From Halicephalobus mephisto (taxonomy: Eukaryota; Nematoda; Chromadorea; Rhabditida; Panagrolaimidae): 64,000 nt of DNA. The number at the start of each line of letters is the position of its first letter. Position 1 is the first letter of the stretch. The position numbers and the translations under genes are program-made. The notes beneath the pieces were generated by a model that was not told where the DNA came from, ran no database searches, and saw only the letters and a program-made list of their open reading frames with translations. The DNA lies in assembly GCA_009193035.1 (NCBI GenBank), contig SWDT01000035.1, positions 1 through 64,000 on the forward strand, given 5' to 3'. This document shows, piece after piece, positions 10,328 through 24,000 of this stretch.

Positions 10328-11882
10328 ATGGAAAATCTGGCTTTTCAAGATTTCGGAGACGATTCTCCATTTTCCAACCCCAATAATGACAGAAGACCGC
10401 CTTCTGCGACAAAAGATACATCAAATGTGAGTTTTTTGTTTTTAAAATTTAATAATTTTTAAATGTTTAGTTAATGACGGGAAATATAGAGTTGAATGAC
10501 ACAACAACTCAACCGACAACTCAATCTTATGCTTCTAATATTTTTTCTTTCAAGTTTTATCAACAGTATTTTGATATTGATCAAGATCAAGTTCAAAATC
10601 GTCTTCTTAGAGCTCTGATTCCGAATTTGAAATCTAATTTTATTACAGATCATATCCAACCGCTTCCGGATCTTTATGGACCTTTGTGGATTTGTATTAC
10701 TTTTGTTTTTTCAACGGCTATTTGTGGAAATTTGGCTCATTATATTGAAACTCATGGACAAGACAGATATGAAAACGATTTTGGATTAGTTACAGGAGCG
10801 ACATCGTTGATTACAAGTTATGTAATTTTTGTGCCGTTTTTCTTGTATTGGTTGTTATGGTATAGACAAGCAGCGATTCAATATAGTTATTTGGAACTGA
10901 TTTGTGCTTATGGATATTCTTTGGCTGTTTTTATTCCGATATCGGTTCTTTGGGTTATTCACTTTTATTGGTTTAGATGGTTGTTGATTGTAAGTGGAAT
11001 TTGTATTAGTGGAATTATGTTGTTTAATATTGTTTGGCCAGCAATTAGAAGTGATCCAAATAAGGCTGTAAGTTGTTTTTTGAAGGTTTTTAATATTGGG
11101 ATTTTGTGGAAAGTTTTAGAAAATAATGAAAGTTTTTAAATTTTTTAAAAAGTTTTGGAATTTTTTAAAAAGTTTTGGGATTTTTAAAAAGTTTTGGGAT
11201 TTTTTAAAAAGTTTTGGGATTTTTAAAGAAGTTTTGGAATACTTTAATGTTAACGTAAAATTTCTAAAGTTTATAATGGTTGTTTTTTATTTTTATAATG
11301 TTGTGGTTTTAGGTTGCATTTGCTATTATTGGAGGAGTTCTGTTTTTGCACACTGGATTGGCTCTTGGATTTAAGGCTTATTATTTTGATTCGGTTATTC
11401 CGTCGAAGCATGATGGGAGTTTAGTTGAAGTTCCGGAAAAGAAGAGTTCTGATGAATTGCCTAAACCAGAGAAGTTGATTGAGAAACCAGATAATGTAGG
11501 AGTTCCAGAAGCACAAGCTCAAGTGAAGGAAAATCCAAATGATGGAAATGTACCGAAGAAACTGGCAACTCGGGGACTTGAAGATGATCCTGCTCCTGTG
11601 ACGGAAGAAGAGTCTGGGAAAATGGAAGAGAAAAAAGAAGAAAAAAAGGAAAAACAAGAGAAGGAAGGTTCTTCAAAAGAGAAGAACCAAACGGAAGAGA
11701 AAGGAAAACAAGAAAAAGAAGATTCTTCAGATGAGAAAAATAAAAAAGAGAAGGAAAATCAAAAAAAAGAAAATTCTTCAGATGAGAAAAATAAAAAAGA
11801 AGAAAAGAAGGATGATAATGGTGAGAAGAAACCGGCTGATGTTAAAGATATGCCGGCAGTATCGCCTAAGAAAGAAAAATGA
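10328..11882 (+). CDS. YIPF1: YIPF1/YIPF2 homolog, Golgi Yip1-domain protein
   Basis: Exons 10328-10426, 10471-11067 and 11313-11882 give 421 residues. The ATG lies four bases after a TTTTAG acceptor, consistent with trans-splicing downstream of ZRANB2. The core matches YIPF1/2: YYQQYFDIDQDQV, DLYGPLWICITFVFS, LELICAYGYSLAVFIP, followed by five membrane segments. Family members sit in Golgi membranes and work with Rab GTPases in vesicle traffic. Unusual is the tail of about 170 residues after the last membrane segment, which is dominated by Lys and Glu (repeated DEKNKKE units) and is much longer than in vertebrate proteins. Confidence 0.88.
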
Positions 11883-12971
11883 GGACACTAAACCGGGGAA
11901 GAAGAGAATATAATTTATTTTGAGAAATAATGTGCAACTAACTTGGGGATAACCAATCCTAGTAAATGAGAATGTGATAAAGTATTTAATGTGGAATTTT
12001 TAATGGAAATTTTCAGAATTTTAAAGAAATTTATAAAATTTGGATTACTATAGGAATTTTTAAATATTTAGTAGTTTTTAAAATTTGAAACTTTTGGAAT
12101 TTTAAAAATTTTATATTTGTTTTTAAATTTTAATTAAGATGTAAAATACATAACATTGTTTTAGTTTTGTGATTTTTGATTTTTCAATTTATTTGAGCAG
12201 TTAAACGATGTAAAATTAATTAACTAAAATTTTAAATTGTTAATTTTGTTGTTTTGCTTTTGGATGACGTCAGATTTGCTACTAATTGATGTCCAAATTG
12301 GGTCTTTGTGTTTTCAGGCATTTTCGTGCTGGGAGTTTTCTTGTTTTTTGCGACACGGAAAATGGCTGTACGGTAGTTGCTCCTCGGTGACATTTGTTCC
12401 TTCTCTATTTCGCAAGATTTATCTCATTTATTTTTTTATATTAGTTTTTTAATAATTAAATTAACTTGATATCTCAGTTAAGTAAGACAAATAGTGATTT
12501 AAAAAGGAAAAATTTCGAAATCAGTGGGAATTGAAAATAAGAATAAGGACCAAATGTCAGTGGGGAATAACTGTCGTACAATCAAGTGAATAAGAGCACG
12601 ATCCAAGAATATCAAGACAAGCATCGACCAAGCTGTAAAGTGCGTTCTCATTGGAGATGTGTGTCGATGGCTTGAGGTCGGCTTCCGTGACACTTGAATT
12701 TCCAATTATAAAAAACAACTTTCAAAATATTTGTAATATTTATACCTGAGATATGGAGACCAAGCAGCTCAGTAAACTTCGAAATTACCAAAATGTTCAA
12801 TTTTTAAGACGATATATGATTCCAAACAAGGGGCAGACTGCGGGCAACGTGCGGACTGGACTCGTTTGGTTCGGAGGGATTCGAGTTTTTTCTGTAAATT
12901 TCGACGTTCGAAGTTGATTTATATCTTCTATTTTGGTTTATTTTTTATTTTTCTTCTTTGATTAATTCCAG
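11883..12971. other. Intergenic with a dispersed-repeat trace
   Basis: No gene seen. Around 12262-12350 there is a weak match to a dispersed repeat also seen near 7660-7740, 35690-35790 (inverted) and 36270-36350, recognisable by TTTTCGTGCTGGGA and a ...TGTG(T)TTTCAG stretch. The last 100 bases probably hold the HGH1 promoter and outron. Confidence 0.4.
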
Positions 12972-14423
12972 ATGAGTCAGCCTCCGGTAGTCATCCCTTT
13001 GGATACTACTTCGAAGAATCCTGAACGTGATGCTCAGTTGACTGAAAATTCCGCAAAAAATTCCGCCGTCAACGATGACGATATAAAATTGATTGTGAAA
13101 AATATTCTTCCTGATCCTGTCAAACTTGCTGCTTTGGATCCAGTGGTCAGAAAACACAGATTAGCTAATGTCAAAACAAGTCTGAATTTCATCCGGAACG
13201 CCAGTGCTGATCATTACTCTATCGATTTCGTAATCCATCCCCAGATAATGCATGCTTTGACGACGATTGCCATGGACAACAATACTTTTCCAGATATGTT
13301 GGGGACTGTTTTGGATATTTTCATCAATACTACCTCCAGAAGCCAACCGTTGTCCAAAGCTTTGATCGAGAATTACGAAATGATCGGTTTTCTTGAGCAA
13401 TTGACTTCTGGAGAATCGAACCAGAAGGAGAAGGTCGTCTGGTTGCTGTCTAACCTGTCCGGCATGTGTCCCGAGCTTGTGCACGAGAAACTGCTCCAGA
13501 AAAACCCGGATTATCTCCCCGCCTTCATCGGTGAGTGTTTTTCTTTTTTTAGGATTCTGGAGGAGGTTTTAAAACTTCTGAATCCCATAAAACATTCCAG
13601 AATCTTCTAAAACCTAAAATTCATATATGAAATTTACAACTTTCTAACTTGTTTCAAATTCTTTAGTAATTTTATAAAATTCATTTATAATTTTTAAAAT
13701 GATTTTTTTCTTTCAGAAATGTTCACAAGCGGACAGAGCGGTGATGTCGGGACCTATTTCGGCAATGTTGTTGTTTCTCTAACTACTCTAGAAGTCAATC
13801 GTCATCAAATAGCCAATAATCACTTGGATAAGTTTCTTCCTCTTTGTGGATCCTTGAACGACAATCGTCTGTCCCGAGTTACGGCCTTGTCTTTGTTGAG
13901 AAATTTGGCCATCGACACCCGTAAGTTTTTTTTGATATATGAAAATTACGAAATTCTCCCAGGTCTGCATCCGAATCTGCTGTCCAAGCCGGAATTTTTG
14001 ACGGCCGTTCTGGAGCCACTTATGTCTAAAGATTACGAACTTTCTGATGAAGAAATGGATAAACTTCCTATTTCTTTGCAGTATTACGATGGAGTGGCTG
14101 TTGTTGACGATGACGCAGAAGCCTGTATTCTTGACATCCTGTATAAGCTTTGTGATTCTCGTCAAGGAAGAGAGACTCTTCGTAATTCTTCTGTTTATCC
14201 GGTTTTGAGAGAATATCACAAAATTCAGAAACGTCTTCAAGTCGATGACGAGATGGGTGCTGGAAGTAGTGCTGTGGGAATTGTCGGTCCAAACGGACCG
14301 ATGATGCAACTTTTGGATCAGGATAATCCACTAGAAGCTGTCATAAGTCTCCTAATCAGAAGCGAAGAAGACATAGGACTACCGGCTGACGTCAATCTCG
14401 GTGACATTCAGATGGAAGAATAA
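12972..14423 (+). CDS. HGH1: HGH1 homolog (eEF2-folding cofactor, ARM-like)
   Basis: Exons 12972-13530, 13717-13920 and 13963-14423 give 407 residues. The ATG directly follows a TTCCAG acceptor, suggesting trans-splicing. Alpha-helical repeats run through most of the protein (for example VVWLLSNLSGMCPELV and VTALSLLRNLAID). The C-terminal part carries HGH1-type motifs: a glycine/proline step before LEPLM, DEEMDKLPISLQYYDG, and SRQGRETLRNSSVYPVLREYHK. HGH1 helps the TRiC chaperonin fold elongation factor 2 in the cytosol. The 42-bp intron 13921-13962 does not interrupt the frame and was recognised by its GTAAG donor and CCCAG acceptor and by removing residues foreign to the family. DDX23 follows after 134 bp. 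Confidence 0.85.
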
Positions 14424-14557
14424 TTGAAATTACGGTACTTTGTTGTTAAGTTGTTAAAGATGTATTTCATACTTCCTTTGTGTGAGAAAAATCACGGTTA
14501 TATCCGTTTATTACTTTTTTAAATTTATTTTTTTTATTTTAAATTATTTTTAGGAAA

Positions 14558-17462
14558 ATGGCCGACATGAAAGTCAAAAAAGAACCATTGTCTCTTGATG
14601 CCTTGTTGGCAATGAAAAAACAACAAGAAGCAGAACTTTCTAAACCTGTTTTCCTTTCTAAAGCTCAACGAGAAGCATTGGCTAAAAAGGAACAAGAAGA
14701 AAAAGAAGCAGCCGAAAAAGCGAGACTTAAGGAAGTAGAAGAAAGTCGAAAAAGAATGCTAGAAGCAGCTAAAAAAGAAGAAAGAGAAAAAAGAGAACAA
14801 GAAAGACATCATAATAGAAGACATAGGAAAAGAAGTAGAAGTAGATCACGATCACCAAAGGATAAACATGATAGAGAATCGAGAAAAAAACAAAAAGAAC
14901 AAGATGAAAAAGAAAAATTAATGTCGGAAGCGATAAAATCGAGATATCTTGGGAAAGAAAAAGAAAAAAGAAAACGATCGAGGAAACTTCATGAAAGAAA
15001 ATTTGTGTTTGATTGGGATGAAACAGATGATACTTCTAAAGATTACGATAAGTTGTATGAAGAACGACATCAAATCCAATTTTTTGGAAGAGGATCACTG
15101 GCTGGAGTTGATATGAATAGTCAGAGAAAAGCAAATTCAGAATTTTATAATGAAATATTAGAAAAAAGAAGAACGAAAGAAGAAAAACAGAAAGAAGAAG
15201 ATAGACAAGAGAACATAGCAAAAAAAGAAAAACAAGAAGCATATGATAATCGTCATTGGTCGAAGAAGACTTTGGAAGAAATGCAACCGAGAGATTGGAG
15301 AATTTTTAGAGAAGATTTTAATATTACTATTAAGGGTGGTAGAATACCTAATCCTTTGAGGAATTGGGAAGAAGCGAATCTTCCGAAAGATGTACATGAT
15401 ACTATTTTGGGAATTGGATATAAGGATCCAACACCGATTCAACGACAAGCAATACCTATTGGTCTTCAGAATAGGGATATTATTGGAGTAGCAGAAACTG
15501 GATCGGGTAAAACAGCTGCGTTTTTGATTCCGTTACTTGTTTGGATTCATCAACTTCCGAAACCGGCTGTTGGGGATTTTGAATCTGGACCGTATGCAGT
15601 TATTATGGCTCCGACGAGAGAATTGGCATTGCAGATTGAAGAAGAATGTAAGAAATTTGGAGATAAATTGGGAATTAGAGCTGTGAGTGTTATTGGTGGA
15701 ACGAGTAGAGAAGAAACGGCATTATTGATGAGGAAAGGAGTGGATGTAAGTTTGGAATTTGTTATGAAAGAAATAATTTATTTTTTTGAGGTGATAATGT
15801 TGTGATTTTTTGGGTTATTTATTGGGGATTTTATCGTTAGCTTTTGAGAATGGATAGGTTTTGTATTTCATGTGATCCTGATTTTGAATTTTATGTATCT
15901 AAGAGAAGGGGTTTTGTAAGATTGTGGGATTATTATATGTAGTCGGGATTGTAGGTTTGTTTAATTTCTAGGAATTTGGATTGAAATAATTCTTTAAAAA
16001 TTTGAATTTTGGATTTTTGTCATATAATGATTTAATTTTCAGATTATTATTGCCACTCCTGGTCGTTTACTGGATATTTTGGATAATAGATATATTTCGC
16101 TGAATAGCTGTTCTTATGTGATTATGGATGAAGCTGATAGAATGTTGGATATGGGATTTGAACAGGATGTGAACAGTATTCTGGAATATATTCCGGTAAC
16201 TAATTTGAAACCAGATACGGATGATGCAGAAGATGCGGATAAATTGCTTCAAAATTTTAACACTAAAATGAAATATAGACAGACAGTTATGTTTACAGCT
16301 ACAATGTCTCCTCCTGTTGAAAGACTTGCTAGACAGTATTTGAGAAGACCTGCTGTTGTTAATATTGGTACTGCAGGAAAGCCTACATCGAGAGTTGAAC
16401 AAGTTGTCTATATGGTTACGGAAGAGAAAAAGAGAAAGATGTTGTTGACGGTATTGGAACAGAATCCAAATCCTCCAATAATTATTTTTGTTAATCAGAA
16501 GAAGGTCAGTTTTTTTGTTATTTTAGGATTAGGATTATAATTGGGGAAATTTAATACAGTGGAACTTCCTTAAATGCACCCTTGATAATCGCGATCCATA
16601 TATAAAAGCAATATTTCTCTTGTTTCTTTGGGTTGTGTTTAAGAAGGTTCTACTGTATGAATTTTTGAATTTTTACAAAGAGTGAATGTTGTAAGAAAAT
16701 AGAAAAATGATAAATTTGGTAAATTGCAATTGAAATTAATTACTTTTTGCGATAATTCTAAAGTAATTTTAAATTTATATTTAGATAAGTTTGTAACAAT
16801 GTTTTTTATTACAGTAAAGCGTCTTTTTAGTGGGATTCCAATTTTTGAATTCTTGCTCAGAATGAAAGTTAAAAATAACAGTTCTAGTGATTTATTAGTA
16901 ACATAAACTCGTGATGTTCTTTCTTGTTCTTTTTTCGTAGTTGTTTTACTAATGTTTCTAAGAATTTGTTCTAAAAGAATTTCGCAAGATCTGTTTTTGA
17001 GTTTTATAATAATTGAATTTTTAGGGTGCGGATCTTTTGGGTCAATCGCTGAAAAAACTTGGTTTTAAACCGATTGTTCTTCATGGTGGAAAAGGTCAAG
17101 ATGTTCGTAAATATGCGTTAGATTCGTTGAAAAATGGAGAGGCTGATATTCTTGTGGCTACTGATGTTGCTGGTCGTGGTATTGATATCAAGGACGTGAG
17201 ACTTGTTTTGAATTATGATATGGCTAAGAATATTGAAGATTACACTCATAGAATTGGTAGAACTGGTCGTGCAGGAAAAAGTGGAAAAGCTGTGTCATTT
17301 GTGACTCCAGAAGATAAGGAAATTTTCTATGATCTTAGACAAGTTCTTCATGAAAGTCCTATTTCTACATGTCCTCCGGAACTTGATAAACATCCAGATG
17401 CTCAACAAAAACCAGGAACTGTTGTTCAGAAAAGAAATGAGACGGTTTACCTGAACAAATGA
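14558..17462 (+). CDS. DDX23: DDX23/PRP28, U5 snRNP DEAD-box helicase
   Basis: Exons 14558-15745, 16043-16504 and 17025-17462 give 695 residues. An N-terminal coiled, Lys/Glu-rich part with an SRSRSRS cluster leads into a DEAD-box core: [10 protein letters not shown] (Q motif), AETGSGKT (I), APTRELALQ (Ia), MDEADRMLD (II), TAT (III), DVAGRGID (V), [10 protein letters not shown] (VI). The N-terminal segment [16 protein letters not shown] and the insert between motifs II and III ([15 protein letters not shown]) are hallmarks of PRP28, which displaces U1 from the 5' splice site during spliceosome activation. It is shorter than the human protein (820 residues) mainly in the RS domain. An outron-like interval after HGH1 suggests an operon. 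Confidence 0.93.
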
Positions 17463-18099
17463 GATGGGAAATTTCGATAATCACGCCCTTTTCTCGTTTT
17501 TGGAGAAAAGTACAGACTACGAAATGATTGAAAACGAAACTTTTCTGTTTATATTGAAGAAATAATTTCTTTTGGTCGATGAGCCTAAATAAATGTGAAA
17601 TTTTAAAGATGTTTTAGTTTTTGCCTTGATTTTTGATTTCTGGAACGTGTTACGCAAGATCGCCTTCCCCGAAGGCCGACCTGAATTGGTTCGATTGGAA
17701 GCAGTTTGACGAGTTCCAGGGTTGTTTTGACGAGTTTCTACTTTTTAAACTTTAGGTTTTTTAATTTTATTTAGTTGTGAAATTTTTTGAGGTCTTAAAA
17801 GAAATTTTTTTTTTAAATTTATTTTTTAAAAGAAATTTTAGTTTTTTTATTATTTTTAATTTTTTGGATAATTTTAATTTTTTTAAATAATTTTAATTTT
17901 TTTTAAAAGTTATTTTAATTTTTTTAAATAATTTTAATTTTTTTAAAATAATTTTTATTTTTTTTTGAATAATTTTTATTTTTTTTTGAATAATTTTTAT
18001 TTTTTTTTAGAATTATTTTTATTTTTTTTAAATAATTTTTATTTTTTTGTGATAAAATTATTTTTATTTTTTTTAATAATTTATTTTTTCAGAATTCAG
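17463..18099. other. Intergenic, poly-T-rich
   Basis: After the DDX23 stop and an AATAAA near 17588 the sequence becomes almost pure A/T. A degenerate repeat of AATAATTTTTATTTTTTTTT occupies 17940-18090. Reading frames of Phe, Tyr, Leu and Asn here are composition artefacts. The last bases give the acceptor used before the PTR gene. Confidence 0.5.
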
Positions 18100-21000
18100 A
18101 TGGACAGAGATTCTGGAGATTCGAGAACGGAATTTTTGACAGAAAACGAAAATGAAACTTTTTTTGTTCGAGGTGTTCATAAATTTTACAGATCTTTGGG
18201 GAGATTTGTAGCCAAATATTCCATTCCAGTTATAGTTTTTTGCACAGCATTAACCATTATCGGGACAATTAAAATCAAACATACACCGTAAGTTTTAAAT
18301 TTTCGTGGTGAGAAAAAAGTTTCCAAATTTTTAATTTTTAAAATTATTTAAATTTAAAATTTTTTTATTTTTTTTTAAATTTAAAGTTTTTTATTTTCTT
18401 TTAAATTTAGAGTTTTTTATTTTTTTTATTTAAAATTTTAATTTTTTTTAAATTTTGTATTTTCTGAAAATTTTTAATTTTAAAGATTTTTTAATTTTTT
18501 AATTTTTTTAGAAAAAAAAGTGATTTGACGGGATATACTCCTCAAGGAGCTAGATCCAGATTTGAACATGAAATTTATGAAGAATTTTTCGATCATTCTG
18601 GCCAGGGAATCCGACTTTTCATGATGGTCCTGGCCAAGGACAACGGGACACTGCTGAGGGACGAGTACTTGAAAGAAACTGTAAAAGTAAGTCAAAAATT
18701 ATCCAATTTTAACTATTTTCGAAATTAAAAATTTTTAAATAAAAAGTTACTTAATTTTAACTATTTTCGAAATTTATACTTTTTGAATAAAAAATTATCC
18801 AATTTTAGCTATTTTCGAAATTAAAAATTTTTAAATAAAAAGTTACTTAATTTTAGTTTTTTTCGAAATTTATAATTTTTAAATAAAAAATTATCCAATT
18901 TTAACTATTTTCGAAATTAATAATTTTTAAATAAAAATTATTCAATTTTAGCTATTTTCGAAATTTATAATTTTTTACTAAAAATAATTTTAAAACAATT
19001 TTAAATAATAAAAAACATTGAATTTCGGAATTTTTGGTCTTGTTTGGAAAATTTCGTTTTGAAACAATTTTTTCGAACTTTTGAGACGATTTTTGGACTT
19101 TTCAGAATCGTATAAACATTGAGTTTCGTAATTTTCGATCTTATCTGGAAAGTTTTAAAATTTCGTTTTGAGACAATTTTGTGACAAAAAATTGTTTTTT
19201 TACAAAAACATGATTTCTGAACTTTCATGAATCACGTAAATATGAAATTTCGTAATTTCCGGTTTAATCTTGAAAGTTTTAGAAATTTTTTGAGACAAAT
19301 TTATTTTTTTAAATAAAAAATGATTTTTTAATTTTTAAAAATTAAGTAAATATGAAATTTCGAAATTTTTGGTCTCGATTGGAAAGTTAAAAAAATTCGT
19401 TTTGAGACAAATTTATGAAAAAAAAATGATTTTTTAATTTTTAAAAAATAAATATGAAATTTCGTAATTTTTGGTCTTACCCGGAAATTTCTAGATTTCG
19501 TGTTGAGACAAGTTTTTTGTATTTTGTGATAAAGTATTTTTTTTTGACGATAATGATTTTATTTCTAACGTCGAAAATTCAAACCACATTCTTTTTGGTC
19601 AATTTTCTTTGAAAATTTTTCCAAAAATTTTTATTCAAGTTTGAAGGACGAATTTCTATTTTTTGAATCATTTTTGATTTCATTTAAAATTCGTCAATTT
19701 TGAAGTAAAATGACTCAATCCCAAAATCGATTTTTTAATTTTCGAAGAATTTTAAAAAATTAAATTTTAAGTTAAAAAAAAAATAAAAAATTCTTAAATA
19801 AAATAAAAATAAAAAAATTCAAAATTCTTAAATAAAATTTAAAATTTTTCAAAAAAAATTAAATTAAAAATAAAAAGTTATTGAATAAAATTTAAAATTT
19901 TTTAAAGAAATTTTTTTAAATTTAAAAAAATAAAAAATTATTAAATAAAATTTAAAATTTCTTAAAATTGATCGTTTTTTGCCTCAGGGATAATTTGATA
20001 CAAATGATTATAGGTCATTGATTTCGTCAGCAGCAATTTCTCAATGTACAATTTAAAAAAGAAAAAAAACGAAACATTCGACGAATTTTGTTATGGATTT
20101 TGTCTCTACAACGAACCTGTCAGACAATTTTACGTAAGTGGACAAGTTGGAGGAGTTCAAGGAGACAAATTAAGTTTCTAAATTTCGGTCCTGGCAAGAA
20201 AACTGGATTTATTTTTTGATTTTCATCTTTTATTTTTTATATTAAAAATATGAAAACAGAAAAATAGAAAATTAAAAAGTTTCAGAAGCCTTTGAAAAAA
20301 TTATTCGTGTCAGGACCAAAATTGAAGAATTTAGTTTGTTTTCTAAATAAAAATATTCAAAGGAGCAGGTCAAACTGTTAAATTCGGTCCTGACAGGAAA
20401 AACGACTTTTTTAATTTTCGATATTAATAAAAAAATAAAATTTAAAAAGAATTCAGAAGCAATTTAAAATAGTGTTAGTAACTTTTAACAATTTTCGTGT
20501 CAGGACCAGAAATGAATGATTTAATTATTTTCTTAAATAAAAACATCCAAAAGAGCAGATCAAGTTGTTAAATTCGGTCCTGACAGGAAAAATAATTATA
20601 ATTCTTTCAATATTGATTTTTGATTTTGGTTTTTTACATTTAGTGAAAGAACGAAAACGGATGAAACCGAGTAGACAAAAAAATTCATGATTCATCAAAA
20701 AACATCATTCGTGTCAGGACAAAAATTAAAAACTATTATTTAAATTCTTCACTTTTTTATTTTTCATTTAAATTTTTTTGTTTTTTTGGAGTAAAAGATT
20801 TTTTAAATTTAAATTTCCAAATTTCAAAGATTTTTTAATTCTTAAAATTTCGGAATTTTAAAGATTTTTTTGTTTCGATTTTAGAAATTTCGAAATTATT
20901 TTGTTTTAATTTTAGAAATTTTGGAATTTCGAAATTTTTTTGTTTTAATTTTTAAATTTTTTCTAATTTTAGAAATTTTGGAATTTTGAAGATTTTTTTA

Positions 21001-24000
21001 TTTTAATTTTTTCAGAATGGATGGAAAATCCAAAAAATCACCCCGATCAGCCGGATTTCGCTGAATTATCCGGTGACATCCATGTTCGGAAGAAGGTTCA
21101 GTCTTCAACCGAATTTCTTCGGAGTCGAAAAATATTCAGAATCCGAGTTAGAAGACATAATCGACAGTAATCAGACCGTCATCACAAATCTGAAATTCGT
21201 AAAAATGATCCTTCTTCAATTCCGAGCTGAAAAAAGCGAAAATTGGATCGACGAAGATGTTAAAAAATACGAAATCGCTGTGGGAGAATTTTTCACAAAG
21301 CAAGTAAAATTAATTTTAAAATCATTAAAAGTTAAATTTCAGGGAATACAGAAGTGAAAAGCTGGAGATTCTGACTTTGTCGACTTCCTACGTCCAGAAG
21401 GAGATCCAGAGAGGAGGACTGAAGCTGCAGCCGTTCCTGATCGTCGGGTTCGGGATCATGGTGGTCTTCACGACGGTCACGACCCTGATGAGTGCGGCTC
21501 TGGTTGGCCAAGCATCGTGGCTCAAGGTCAGTTATTTCGCAAAATCCCAAAAATAAAAAACTCAAAATTGGCATTTTTCCATTATCTCTCAGAGCAAATT
21601 ACCATTCTCCCGCTTTTTTCCCAACTGTTCTGTATTTTTTTAATTCAACAAGTCGAAAAAGTTAGGAGCACTCGGGATTCCCAGGACGTCTCCGATCCAA
21701 GTACTAACCAAGCCCTACCGCGCTTAACTTGCCAGATCGGACGGGATGGCGTGCGCTCACGGTGGTATGACCCCTAGCGACAGACGCCCATCTTGAAATA
21801 ATGATTTTTTTTGTACAAAAAAGTTAAAAAAACTAGGGTTATTATCTTTTTTATCATTATTCCCAAAACTCTCTTCAAAAAGAACACGTAAAACTTTTTT
21901 CACACACTCTTTTTTTGGAGACGGACAGAGAAAAATAATCCAACTGCTGCTCTCCAAAAAAAGAATATATAAAACAAATTTTTACACACTCTTTTCGAAG
22001 AGAGTTTTGGGAATAATGACGAAAAAGATAACCCTAAAAAAAACAATATTACCTTTGACGAACACCTTTTCCAGATCGTGACTGCAGTTGTGGCGTGCAT
22101 TGTTCCGTTCATGTCTTGTGGTGCCGCTTTCGGGTTGATGTTCTTCGCGGGGGTGAGATTCGGGCCGATCATCCTGGTGACTCCCTTCCTGATCCTGGCC
22201 ATTGGCGTGGACGACGCGTTCCTCATGATGCATGCCTGGCAAAGAGTCGTCTCAAACCTAAAAAAACACCCGAAAACAGTCGATTCCATCGAGTACAGAA
22301 TCGGAGAAGTCCTCGCAGAAGCCGGACCTTCCATCACCATCTCCGCTTTGACGAACATCCTCGCCTTCATGGTAGGAGCCGTGACTTCGCCGCCAGAAGT
22401 CAGATTATTCTGCGCCACCAACGCCTTCAGCATCTTCGTCGACACTGTTTTCAGTGGTAAGTTGAGATTAAAAAACACGTACATATTAATATGCATATCT
22501 ATATTTATATATCCACGTCCATTCATGTACCTTCATATATCAACGTTCATATATCCCCATATATACGTCTTTATATGTGCATATTCATATATCAATATTC
22601 ATACATATGCATTTCCATATATTCATATATATCTTTACATGCATATTCATATATCAATATGGATATATACATATCTTTACATGCATATTTATATATCAAT
22701 ATTCATATATATCTTTATATACATATTTATATATCAATATTCATATATATCTTTATATACATATTTATATACATACTTTTATATATGCATTTCCATATAT
22801 CCATATGTATTTTCACATACATGTTTATATATATAGTTTCATATATGCATATATGAACATTTATATATGCACATGTATATATCAATATTTATGTATGTGT
22901 GTAGACTTGCATGTATATTTGTAGTTGTATGTAATGTCTTTTTTTCGAAAATTACACATCTAATTCCTCGTCAAATTACAGTAACCCTGTATGCCGCTGT
23001 GATGGCTCTTACTGGACGACGAGAAATGAGGTCGGAATCCCAAAAATCAGAACACCCAGAGAAAATTTCGACCTTGGTGGCTGCCAGTAAAAACGTCTGT
23101 TATCGGTTCCTCGACACTTACATCAACGTTTTGTCGAACGTTTGGGTCTCCCTCGGCGTTATTGTGGCATTTGCTGGATATTTGGCTGTTTCAACTTATG
23201 TAAGATTTTTATTCATTAATACAAATAGAATTTCAAAAATAATGCTTTTTTTGGGATTTTTGAATTCCCGCGCAAGAGCGAGTATAAGTAAAAAAATGGT
23301 AAATTTGGCAATGCTACAAAAAGGACTCGCCCTGTTCCCACTCGCGTTCTTTTTATTTTTTACAACAATCCTAAAATTCTCTAAAAATCCTAGAAATTCG
23401 CATCGAGACAGTTTCTCAGGAAATTCTTGTTTTTAGTTTTTATAACAAACATTCTAGAAATCTGTTTCGGGACAACTTCGCGGAAATTTATATATGATTT
23501 TTGTAATAATGCTATCTTAAAATAATTCTGAATTTTCAGGGAGTGACACATCTGGGAGTCGACCTATCGAGTCGGAAGTTCTTCCTGAAAGACTCCGTTA
23601 TGCTTGAAGCAGATGCCCTGAGGACGGATTACGTGATTCCTCACTTCACTTCGGTCTTCGTGATCGTCAACAATCCAGGGAATCTGACGGATGTCTCCAG
23701 GATTGAAAAGTTGGACAAATTCGTTGCTGATTTCGAAGCAATTGAAGGAAACATCGGACCAGAAGCCACGAAGTACTTCATGAGGGATTACCAGGAGTAC
23801 AAGTCCTCCTTAGATGAAGACAACTCCACCAGGCCGTTCGACGCCGACGATTTGGAGGACTTCTTGGAATGGCCGGAATACAGTTTCTGGAAGGGATTTC
23901 TGAAAACCACAGAAAATCCCAAAAAACTAGAAAAGTTCTTCTTCAACGTCGGGTTCGAGGGACAGATTCTGAAGAGCTGGCGTCAGAGATCGAAGTTGCT

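Noticed and set aside
17965..18099. Phe/Tyr/Leu/Asn-rich extension upstream of the PTR start
   Set aside because: Pure repeat translation. A TTTCAG acceptor sits 7 bases before the ATG at 18100, so the true start lies there.
22491..22924. Tyr/Ile/His-rich frames on plus strand
   Set aside because: They arise from the ATATA/CATAT array in a PTR intron; all three frames are open, a sign of low-complexity DNA.
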